From: Chitinophagaceae bacterium
GTDB taxonomy: Bacteria > Bacteroidota > Bacteroidia > Chitinophagales > Chitinophagaceae
Assembly: GCA_020853515.1 (NCBI GenBank)
Contig: JADYYU010000221.1
Coordinates: forward strand, 1-8,704
Direction of reading: 5' to 3'
DNA length: 8,704 bases
Of the stretch, positions 1 to 6,600 are shown one piece after another (within the stretch, counting starts at the first letter, position 1; the number at the start of each line of letters is the position of its first letter). The position numbers and the translations under genes are program-made. A model generated the notes under the pieces. That model made no database searches. It was not told the origin of the DNA and was given only the letters and a program-made list of their open reading frames with translations.

Positions 1-288
1 GGGTGTGATATTTTTTTAAATCCTTTGCAGGATGGCGGCGGCATAAAAACGAAGCTGGTAGAGGCTTTGGGATTTGGCAAGAGTTGTGTTTCTTCTGCAA
101 ATGGCGCCATCGGTGTAGCGGCTGATTGCACAGGGGGGCGTCTGAAGATCGTGGCAGATAAAGACTGGGCAGCATATAGCAAAGCCATCCTGCAGGCATC
201 GAAACCTGACAATGACAATGCGGATTTTTATGCCCTTTTTTCGTGGCAAAAAATTGCCGAAAAGGCTGTTAGGGCTCTCGGACAGTAA
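1..288 (+). CDS. Glycosyltransferase, GT4-like (GT-B fold), C-terminal part only
   Basis: The reading frame is open from the first base of the window and ends with TAA at 286-288, so 95 C-terminal residues are visible and the start lies outside. Residues 3-23 carry the donor-sugar-binding segment typical of GT4-type enzymes: a hydrophobic strand ending in NP, then DGGGIKTKLVEAL (residues 11-23), followed by GFGK and the V-S-S-x-x-G-A-I-G strand/loop. Glu21 matches the second Glu of the family's E-x7-E motif; the first position is Gly, as in many members with a GGG-I-K-T-K version. The family transfers sugars from nucleotide-sugar donors, usually in polysaccharide, lipopolysaccharide or glycolipid assembly. 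Donor and acceptor cannot be told from this fragment. The remaining residues (about 60-95) fit the final helices that cross back to the N-terminal domain, so the 3' end looks natural and not broken. No neighbouring sugar genes are visible to support a pathway. Confidence 0.85.
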   Translation, partial: GCDIFLNPLQDGGGIKTKLVEALGFGKSCVSSANGAIGVAADCTGGRLKIVADKDWAAYSKAILQASKPDNDNADFYALFSWQKIAEKAVRALGQ

Positions 289-310
289 GTGCCGCTGCAG
301 CCACTTACTG
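283..310. terminator. Candidate bidirectional terminator: 9-bp perfect inverted repeat holding both stop codons
   Basis: CAGTAAGTG (283-291) and CACTTACTG (302-310) are exact reverse complements, separated by 10 bases that themselves contain the palindrome GCTGCAGC (294-301). The TAA stop of the glycosyltransferase (286-288) lies in the left arm, and the TAA of the convergent minus-strand gene (305-307) lies in the right arm. The position between converging genes suggests a shared transcription stop. Neither side has a clear T-tract, so classical intrinsic termination is uncertain; it could instead act as a 3' RNA-stabilising hairpin. Confidence 0.4.
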
Positions 311-679
311 CTCGGCGGTCTTCCGTTTCACCACCAAAAAACAATTATCGTCAATGGGCAGATAGCCATATTCAAAACAATAATAGTAGCGTCCGCCCCG
401 TTTATTGTCGTATACGCTGGTATGGTATTTAAATTGAAATCCTCTGCCCAACAAGCGGTCCATGTGGGTTTTAACAATTTTCCGGTCACCCAGAATCTGT
501 TGCAGTATCTGCCGGTTTTTACGCATGGCATTCATTACATTTCGCATAAAATTGTTCTCGCACGACTTAAAATGATTGTGGTAAGCATTCCGGCAGTCAT
601 AGTTGCAGAATTTTTTATCGATACGGCCCTTGAGCCCCTTGCTGCATGCAAGGCATAGTTTTACATCTGTGATAAGCAT
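305..679 (-). CDS. Conserved small Cys-rich (zinc-ribbon-like) protein, function unknown
   Basis: This is a 124-residue protein if it starts at the ATG at 679-677. A TTG 33 nt further upstream is also in frame, but a promoter-like TACCTTAG lies between the two starts and favours the ATG. Near the N-terminus, Cys9-x2-Cys12 and Cys25-x3-Cys29 bracket a basic stretch (KGLKGRIDKK) and are followed by R-N-A-Y. This looks like a small zinc-binding knuckle of the type seen in many unannotated Bacteroidota proteins. A basic, probably helical middle (about 41-80) follows, then a C-terminal part rich in aromatic residues (RGGRYYYCFEYGYLPI, about 95-109) that is probably beta-strand. There is no signal peptide or membrane segment, so it is likely cytoplasmic. 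The basic charge and zinc-knuckle look would allow nucleic-acid binding, but that is inference; I do not recognise a characterised homologue. It converges on the glycosyltransferase gene with 16 bp between the stops. Confidence 0.75.
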   Translation of the reverse strand: MLITDVKLCLACSKGLKGRIDKKFCNYDCRNAYHNHFKSCENNFMRNVMNAMRKNRQILQQILGDRKIVKTHMDRLLGRGFQFKYHTSVYDNKRGGRYYYCFEYGYLPIDDNCFLVVKRKTAEQ

Positions 680-699
680 AGTAGGTACTTTTTCAGAAA

Positions 700-730
700 C
701 TAAGGTAAGCAATTAAACTAAAAAACGAAA
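700..730 (-). promoter_or_regulatory. Weak Bacteroidota-type promoter for the Cys-rich protein gene
   Basis: Read on the minus strand, TACCTTAG (707-700) is one base off the TAnnTTTG -7 consensus. A TTTC (730-727) lies 19 nt upstream in the -33 place. Transcription would begin near 693, roughly 14 nt before the ATG at 679 and downstream of the alternative TTG start at 712. Both boxes are imperfect, so this is tentative. Confidence 0.3.
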
Positions 731-747
731 TATATTGGATTAAAAAT

Positions 748-873
748 ATGGTTCCTGTTAAATTTAAAAATCAATTGAGAGCATCCTGTTTTAGCATTCC
801 TCGTTTGCCAACCTTCCGTCTACCTGATCTTCCTGAGCCTTTTGTGAAAATTGTTGGTCTTTTCAAAACGTAA
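748..873 (+). CDS. Doubtful 41-residue ORF, function unknown
   Basis: ATG at 748-750 opens a 41-codon frame ending with TAA at 871-873, in the gap between the Cys-rich protein gene and def. The product is basic and rich in Pro/Leu/Phe (IPRLPTFRLPDLPEPF in the middle, then VKIVGLFKT at the end), with a single Cys. The evenly spaced LP/PE steps look more protein-like than random AT-rich spacer. However, I know of no homologue, no ribosome binding site is visible, and the only promoter-like string upstream is TATATTGG (731-738). The stop lies just before the def -33 box, so the ORF fits the available space. It could be a real small protein, a relic of a decayed gene, or chance. Confidence 0.25.
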   Translation: MVPVKFKNQLRASCFSIPRLPTFRLPDLPEPFVKIVGLFKT

Positions 874-878
874 CAATC

Positions 879-907
879 TTTGTATTCCCCATTTTTATTT
901 ACCTTTG
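879..907 (+). promoter_or_regulatory. Bacteroidota sigma-70-type promoter of def (near-leaderless)
   Basis: TTTG (879-882) and TACCTTTG (900-907) match the Bacteroidota -33 (TTTG) and -7 (TAnnTTTG) consensus boxes exactly, with a 17-nt spacer. The transcription start would fall about 4-7 nt after the -7 box, near 911-914. The def ATG is at 915, so the mRNA would have almost no 5' leader. No Shine-Dalgarno sequence is present, which agrees with that reading. Confidence 0.7.
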
Positions 908-914
908 CGCCCTT

Positions 915-1493
915 ATGATACGACCAATAGTGGCTTACGGAAACCCCATTTTGCGCCGCGTGTGCAAACCCATTCAGCCCGATCACAAAAATCTGAGCGA
1001 ACTGATTGCTAATATGTGGGACACGCTGTATAATTCAAATGGCGTGGGTCTGGCTGCACCGCAGATCAATCAGGATATCAGACTATTTTTGGTAGATACC
1101 CTGCAGATCGTAGAAGGTGCCGACGAAGAAGACAAAGACTCTTACAAAGACGAAAAGCCCATCAAGCAGGCATTTATCAATCCCACTGTAATATCGCTGC
1201 AAGGAAATGAATGGAAATATAATGAAGGTTGTCTCAGTATTCCCAAAGTGCGTGAAGACATTATGAGAAATGAACAAGTTACGCTCAGCTATCAGGATGA
1301 AAATTTTGCGCAGCATACCCAAACGTTTGATGGCATTACGGCCCGTGTAATTCTGCATGAATATGATCATATAGAAGGCAAACTGTTTATCGATTACATT
1401 TCACCCCTTAAAAAACGTCTGATCAAAACCAAGCTTGACAATATTTCAAAAGGCAAGGTAAGGGTTGATTACCGGATGATTTTTCCTAAATAA
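915..1493 (+). CDS. def: Peptide deformylase
   Basis: This is a 192-residue protein with all three signature motifs of peptide deformylase: GVGLAAPQ (residues 43-50, motif 1), EGCLS (104-108, motif 2, with metal ligand Cys106) and HEYDH (148-152, motif 3, with metal ligands His148 and His152 and catalytic Glu149). The enzyme removes the formyl group from the N-terminal formylmethionine of nascent proteins in the cytoplasm, using a bound Fe2+ or similar divalent metal. The length is usual. An acidic Asp/Glu/Lys-rich insertion (about 68-82) lies between motifs 1 and 2; similar insertions are common in Bacteroidota deformylases. The ATG at 915 is the natural start: the protein begins directly with the expected MIRPIVAYG-P-x-LR strand, and the promoter -7 box ends only 7 nt upstream. 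The gene is monocistronic here; its usual formyltransferase partner fmt is not in the window. It converges with the SDR gene, with 19 bp between the stops. Confidence 0.97.
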   Translation: MIRPIVAYGNPILRRVCKPIQPDHKNLSELIANMWDTLYNSNGVGLAAPQINQDIRLFLVDTLQIVEGADEEDKDSYKDEKPIKQAFINPTVISLQGNEWKYNEGCLSIPKVREDIMRNEQVTLSYQDENFAQHTQTFDGITARVILHEYDHIEGKLFIDYISPLKKRLIKTKLDNISKGKVRVDYRMIFPK

Positions 1494-1512
1494 GCAAACA
1501 TAGTTAAGTTGG

Positions 1513-2394
1513 CTATCCGCCTAAACCGGCATAAATAGCCGTTGTCCATCGTTGCGGCAAAAAGCGGATAACCCCTGAAGAAATATTCGCCAGTGTTCCC
1601 GGCACTATGATCATCCTTTTTTTCAGGGTCCGTTCAACCGCAATTTCACCCACCCTCGCTACCGGTACGGCCATTTGCACACCAAACCAGCCTAATTTTT
1701 CTTTCGTGTCTGTTTCGATAGAGGGCTTGGTAAATACAGGCCCCGGGCATAAACAACTGACGCTGATATGCTTTTTTTTAAGCTGATACCGTAAGCTGTA
1801 ACTAAAAGACAGCACGGCAGACTTGGTAGCCGCATACATATTTTTTTCGGGTATAGGGGCAAAACCAGCCATACTCGCCACATTTAAAATATAAGAAGGC
1901 GCATTGCTTTCAAGCAGCGGCAACAGAGTCAAACTCAATGCCATCGTAGATTCAAGGTTAAGCCGGGCCATATAACGAAGCGAATCGAGCGGCAATTTTA
2001 AGTAATCATTGGTGCCGCCAAAACCGGCTACATTGCAAAGCATCTTCAGCGCGATCTTCTTTTCTTTGCACCAGGTTGCAATTTCAGTCGCGGACGATTC
2101 AAAACTCAGATCCTTTGCGATGATCTCTACCCGTACGGCATAATTTTTCTCCAGTTGCGCTTTAGCCTGCTTCAATCCGGCCTCGTGCCGTGCGATCAAA
2201 ATTAAATTGTAGTGCCTTTTGGCAAGTGCCTCTGCAATGGCAAAGCCAATACCCTTACTGCCACCTGCCACCAGCGCATAGGGACGCACAGCACCGGACG
2301 GCACTGCACTTTTGGCCTGCAGATTTTGAAGTTGAACAGATAGCACAAACAGGATAAATATGGCCGATTTGAAGCATGAAGACATAAAAAACAT
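1513..2394 (-). CDS. SDR-family NAD(P)-dependent oxidoreductase with hydrophobic N-terminal extension
   Basis: This is a 293-residue classical short-chain dehydrogenase/reductase. The Rossmann nucleotide-binding loop is AGGSKGIG (43-50; the usual TGxxxGxG has Ala in place of Thr). The NNAG motif is NVAG (121-124). The catalytic tetrad is complete: Asn146, Ser174, Tyr187 and Lys191 (YAATK), followed by CPGPVFT (216-222). Arg69 after the second strand suggests NADP(H). The C-terminus (FLPQRW...AIYAG) resembles the DltE/COG0300 branch; the substrate is unknown. Residues 1-28 are odd: a basic/polar start, a hydrophobic run (AIFILFVLSVQL, 11-22) and QNLQA-K, like a signal peptide or membrane anchor, which is unusual for a cofactor-dependent SDR. 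ATG codons occur at residues 1 and 4. GTG codons at residues 31 (2304) and 36 (2289) would give a normal cytoplasmic protein beginning just before the first Rossmann strand, so the true start is open. The gene is divergent from the perM-like gene. Confidence 0.9.
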   Translation of the reverse strand: MFFMSSCFKSAIFILFVLSVQLQNLQAKSAVPSGAVRPYALVAGGSKGIGFAIAEALAKRHYNLILIARHEAGLKQAKAQLEKNYAVRVEIIAKDLSFESSATEIATWCKEKKIALKMLCNVAGFGGTNDYLKLPLDSLRYMARLNLESTMALSLTLLPLLESNAPSYILNVASMAGFAPIPEKNMYAATKSAVLSFSYSLRYQLKKKHISVSCLCPGPVFTKPSIETDTKEKLGWFGVQMAVPVARVGEIAVERTLKKRMIIVPGTLANISSGVIRFLPQRWTTAIYAGLGG

Positions 2395-2508
2395 TTAAAG
2401 AAAAAATAAAATTAGACTCATTCAATGATATTATTTGTACCAGCTATGAATCATACAACATAAACAGCTAATTGTGTAAACGGGGTGCGGCATTATTCGT
2501 CATTTTTG

Positions 2509-2518
2509 TAACGCGTTA
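2509..2518. promoter_or_regulatory. Perfect 10-bp palindrome, possible operator
   Basis: TAACGCGTTA is exactly self-complementary and lies about 75-85 bp before the perM-like start and about 115 bp before the SDR start. A dimeric regulator could bind such a site and act on both genes, but a 10-bp palindrome can also occur by chance. No regulator gene is in the window. Confidence 0.2.
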
Positions 2519-2562
2519 AACTATAAAAGTGCACTGCCATTTATATTAATCAAATTTTGGTA

Positions 2563-2570
2563 TTACTTTG
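2563..2570 (+). promoter_or_regulatory. Weak -7 element before the perM-like gene
   Basis: TTACTTTG differs from TAnnTTTG at the second base only and lies 21 nt before the ATG at 2592. No TTTG was found at the -33 distance, so the assignment is tentative. It covers the alternative TTG start at 2568, which would make that start unusable. Confidence 0.3.
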
Positions 2571-2591
2571 TATATCAAAAACCGGTTAATT

Positions 2592-3683
2592 ATGTCAAAC
2601 GATCTTATGCCCACACAAATACATCCACACCGAATCCGTCAGGTATTATTTCTTTCGCTGATACTTTTTATTGGCTTGCTTATTTTTAAGGAGCTCTACT
2701 TTATGATGAGTGCCTTGCTGGGCGCCATTACTTTGTACGTTATTATGCGCAATGGCATGATCAAACTGGTAACCAAATATCGCATGAAACGGTGGTTGGC
2801 AGCCTTAATTCTGATGCTGATCTCATTCATTTTGCTGGTGATTCCGGTTGCCTGGATGGCCTCTGTGGCAATCGATAAACTGGGACCTTTTTTTCAAAAC
2901 CCGGAAATTGTGACGAACGCCTTTGAACAGATTCACCAGTACCTGATCAATAAATTTAATATTGACATTTTGAAAAAAGAAAATGTCAACAAAATATCAA
3001 ATCAGGTGATGCCCTTTGCACAAAAAACAATAGGCGGCACTTTAAATACCGCCGGAAATTTACTTGTGATGTATGTGGTACTTTATTTTCTGCTGGTGCA
3101 AATTACCCAGGTGGAATTATGGATCCGGAAAAACCTTCCTTTCAATAATCAGAATTCACAATTTTTTCTGGTGGAATTCAAAAATCTGGTTTACAGCAAT
3201 GCGATCGGCATTCCCATTGTGGCCGTGATACAGGGCATTGCAGCCATGCTGGGTTATTGGATATTTGGGGTAAATGGTTTTGTGCTGATGGGTATGCTCA
3301 CTGCCATTTGCTCGGTAATTCCACTGGTGGGACCCTCTATTGTATGGGTACCCCTATCTATTTACACCTTGTCACAGGGGCAACAATGGCAAGGCATAGG
3401 CATTGCCTTATGGGGCTTTATCGCGATCGGTTCCGTCGATAATATTGCACGCTTTGCATTGCAGAAAAAGCTATCGGATGTGCATCCGCTGATCACTATT
3501 CTGGGTGTAATCATCGGTATAAGCCTGTTTGGTTTTATGGGTGTTATTTTCGGTCCTATTTTACTTTCCATGTTTTTTCTGCTGACACGCATTTATAATG
3601 ACGAGTTTGTAAACCCTGCTGAAATAACTGAGGTGGTAGAGGAGGAACCTGACAACAAAAACAAAACCGATTTGAATGGCTAG
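2592..3683 (+). CDS. AI-2E transporter / PerM family polytopic membrane protein
   Basis: This is a 363-residue protein from the ATG at 2592, with about eight hydrophobic segments (roughly residues 16-34, 36-53, 68-93, 150-170, 203-225, 228-258, 266-285 and 298-332). It has the usual layout of the family (Pfam AI-2E_transport): two N-terminal helices, a longer hydrophilic region (about 94-148) after the third, and a conserved C-terminal half. Hallmarks are IPLVGPSIVWVP (243-254), SVDNIARF (281-288), HPLITILG (298-305) and FGFMGVIFGPIL (313-324). The protein sits in the inner membrane. The family name comes from E. coli TqsA, linked to autoinducer-2 export, but other members act in cation/proton antiport or cell-envelope functions, so the name should not be read as proof of AI-2 transport. 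The C-terminal tail (about 339-363) is acidic and hydrophilic. An upstream in-frame TTG (2568) is less likely as start. The last 8 nt overlap the TamB-like gene, indicating one operon and probable translational coupling. Confidence 0.92.
   Translation: MSNDLMPTQIHPHRIRQVLFLSLILFIGLLIFKELYFMMSALLGAITLYVIMRNGMIKLVTKYRMKRWLAALILMLISFILLVIPVAWMASVAIDKLGPFFQNPEIVTNAFEQIHQYLINKFNIDILKKENVNKISNQVMPFAQKTIGGTLNTAGNLLVMYVVLYFLLVQITQVELWIRKNLPFNNQNSQFFLVEFKNLVYSNAIGIPIVAVIQGIAAMLGYWIFGVNGFVLMGMLTAICSVIPLVGPSIVWVPLSIYTLSQGQQWQGIGIALWGFIAIGSVDNIARFALQKKLSDVHPLITILGVIIGISLFGFMGVIFGPILLSMFFLLTRIYNDEFVNPAEITEVVEEEPDNKNKTDLNG
3676..3683 (+). other. 8-bp perM/tamB gene overlap (ATGGCTAG)
   Basis: The tamB start ATG (3676-3678) lies inside the last codons of the perM-like gene, whose TAG stop is 3681-3683. 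The two frames differ. Ribosomes ending on perM would be within a few bases of the tamB start, and no Shine-Dalgarno sequence stands at a workable distance; both facts suggest termination-reinitiation coupling. Confidence 0.75.
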
Positions 3684-6600
3684 GATCACGCTGGCACGAA
3701 TCATAAAGAAGGCCGCAAAAATTTTGCTGATCTTACTTGGTACAGTTTTATTATTGGTGGCCGGCGTGTACCTTTATTTGAATACAAAATCGGGTACAAA
3801 TTTACTCCGTAAAAAAGCAGAAACCTTTTTAAATAAAAAATTAAAAACAAAACTGTCCATCGGCAGCATCGAATTCAGCTTACCCAATTATTTTGAAATC
3901 AACAAGGTGTATCTGGAAGACAGAAACAAGGATACACTTTTATATGGTGAACAGCTTTCTGTCAGTATCGCTTTGCTCAAATTGATCGGCGGAGAAACGG
4001 ACATCCGAAAAGTTGGCCTGAAAAATATACAGGTAAATTTAAACCGTGGCGAACAGGACTCTTTCTTCAATTATCAGTTTATAGTTGATGCATTTGCCGG
4101 CGAAAAAAAATCTGAAACGGTACATAAAGATACCGCAGCTATGAAGCTGATGTTGCGTCAGCTAACTCTTAACCGCGTGAACTTTCACTTCAGCGATAAA
4201 AACGCCGGGTCTTTTATGGACGCTTATGTCCAAGAACTCGATCTGGGTCTTAATATATTTCAGCCCGACAAATTACGCTTTGGCATTAACACACTAGGCA
4301 CGAAAGGTATCCGATTTACAATGCTCACCACAAAACCCGCGCAAGGAAATGAAGATACAGTAACAACACCTGACAACAAGCTGATGCTGACTGGCAGAAA
4401 GCTACAATTATCAGATGTAGAAGTAGACATACAGGATAAGATCAGTGGTTTTAATTATTATAACAGGATCAGTAGATTGCAACTTACGGATGCATTCGCT
4501 GATCTGAAGTCAGAAAAAATTAAAGCCGATCAGTTTACAGTCAGCAACTCTGCCTTTCGTATAGTAAGCAATCCTGTAACTACCGAAAGAATCAAGGATA
4601 CCCTTGTGCAGGAGGCCCCCAAATGGTTGGTAGAGGTTAAGCAGATTCAACTGGATAATGATTCTGTGATGATGGACAACTGGGTTCACAAAAAAACAGA
4701 TGGCTTCGATGCACAACATATTGCCTTAACCCCTATTACTTTTCATGCCAGCAATACTTTCTTTACCATCGACAGCAGCAGCACTCTCATCACTCAATTG
4801 AAATTGCGAGAACAAAGCGGTTTTGTTTTAGACACTCTGCATGCCAATGTGGTTTACAGCAAACATCAGATCACTGCCGACAACCTGTATTTACAAACAC
4901 CGCAGACCATTATACAGCATAAAGTACAGCTCCATTATGACGATCTGAAAATGCTGACCCGGCAGCCTGAAAAAACACTGGTCAATATTGAATTGAAAGA
5001 TAGCCGTATCGGCATAGACGATCTGTACATTATAGTGCCTGCTGTCAAAAAATCACTGGCCCCTGAAAAATTCGCACATCAGATACTGAAGCTCAATACA
5101 ATAATCACGGGAACACTGAAACGATTGAATATTCCAATCATGCAAATTTCCGGTTTGCAGGGCTCGTATGTAAATGCAAAAGCCACACTCATAAATGTAA
5201 GCGATATCGACAACATGATGTTTGATATCAATTTATTGCAGGCCATTCTTTCAAAAAATGACCTGGCAAAATTTGTTCAGTTTACACCTGAGGGTTTTGC
5301 ACAATTGCCCCCGATCATCAACATACAGGCATCCGCACTAGGCAGCATGCAGGACATGATAGCAGAGCTGAATGTCAGTGGTAGCAGTTTATTGCTCGAT
5401 GCCAAAGCAACACTGAATCATATCAACGACATGACACGTTTTCGGTATGATGCCCTGATCAGAAACAGCCGCATCAGCAAAAGTTTCCTGCTGGCATTTA
5501 TTCCGAAAGATAAACTTCCGTCTTCAATTGATTTTCCGCAATTATTTATGCTGACCGGCACGCTGGCGGGTGATCTAAACAATATACAGACGGATGTTAA
5601 ACTCGGAGGAAGCTATGGAATATTTACAGCGAAGGGCTACGTGAAAAATTTTAAAGACCTCCAAAAATCAAGGTATGATCTGAAGGTAAGCAGCGAAGCT
5701 TTTGCCATAGGTAAATTACTTAAAAAAGATAGTATCCTTGGAACTGTCAGTATGAAAGGCGGCTTTGCGGGACAAGGTTTTGATGTAAAAACCATGCAGA
5801 CTGTTGCCGATATCAATATTCATTCCATTGGTTTTAAAAACTATGATTACAGCAATATTCATTTGAATGCCGATTTGAATACAGGTATCGTAAAAAGCAC
5901 GGGTGACGCAAACGACCCTAACCTTCGATTCAACTACACAGCCACCGCCAATATTGCCGGCGACAACCCATCCGGTGAATTGTGGCTGCATCTAGACACC
6001 GCCAGACTGCATGCGCTGCACCTCATAGAAGACACCATAAATATTGCACTCACAACGCATATCATCGCTGACGATATTTCACCGGACAATCTGAATGCGT
6101 CCGTTCGTATAGATTCAATGTTTGTCAATGTAAATAAACAAGCTCTGTATCTGGATAGTATTGTGGCCATTGCAAAAGGTCAGGACGGCAAACAGGAACT
6201 CACCCTTCGCTCGGCTATCATGGATCTGGAGGCCAATGGTACATTTCAGTATGACAAACTGCTGCCCTCCGTATTGCAATATGTCAATAATTATTATAAA
6301 GTCACAAAGGATACTGCAGCAGTTATTACAGCAGAGCAACAGATCGCACTCAAAGGAATCATTCGCGAACATCCGCTGCTGAAACGCTTTGTGCCGGGAC
6401 TGCTCAAATATGATACGATCACATTCGATGGCAATTACTCATCCAAGGCTACTGACAGTGCCTTAAATTTTAATTTAAAAATGCCTTATGTGGTTTACAC
6501 AGATAAAAAACTTTATAACGTAAGCATGTCTGTCGTATCTGCCAATGAGCAACTGCGTTATGCCGTAAAAACAGATACCATTCAAAATGGCACAAATAAA

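Larger units (their letters stand above)
2395..2591. other. Divergent intergenic region between SDR and perM-like genes
   Basis: This 197-bp AT-rich spacer must contain the promoters for both divergent genes. I see no full TTTG/TAnnTTTG pair on either strand. The best strings are TAATTTTA on the minus strand (2414-2407) and TTACTTTG on the plus strand (2563-2570). A perfect palindrome, TAACGCGTTA, occupies 2509-2518. No RNA gene or credible small ORF was recognised. Confidence 0.5.

Noticed and set aside
212..658. Plus-strand open frame of 148 codons opposite the Cys-rich protein gene
   Set aside because: It overlaps the glycosyltransferase 3' end and runs antisense to the gene at 305-679, whose product has clear protein features (paired Cys motifs). 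The plus-strand translation shows no recognisable domain.
680..712. Upstream TTG start for the Cys-rich protein (11 extra residues)
   Set aside because: A promoter-like element lies between the TTG and the ATG, and the extra residues precede the conserved region without adding a motif.
771..986. Minus-strand open frame of 71 codons across the def promoter and 5' end
   Set aside because: It overlaps the def promoter and coding start; its translation is low-complexity and looks like an antisense shadow.
1511..1540. Possible hairpin GGCTAT...ATAGCC between def and the SDR gene as terminator
   Set aside because: The stem has only 6 bp with an 18-nt loop, lies mostly inside the SDR coding end, and has no T-tract on either side.
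2568..2591. Upstream TTG start for the perM-like protein (8 extra residues)
   Set aside because: The TTG lies inside the best -7-like element; the ATG at 2592 gives a normal family length.
3638..3646. AGAGGAGGA as ribosome binding site for tamB
   Set aside because: It ends 29 nt before the ATG, much too far, and encodes the acidic VVEEE tail of the upstream protein.
4103..4110. Run of eight A in tamB as a programmed or accidental frameshift site
   Set aside because: The zero frame continues unbroken for thousands of bases on both sides, with consistent TamB-like sequence.
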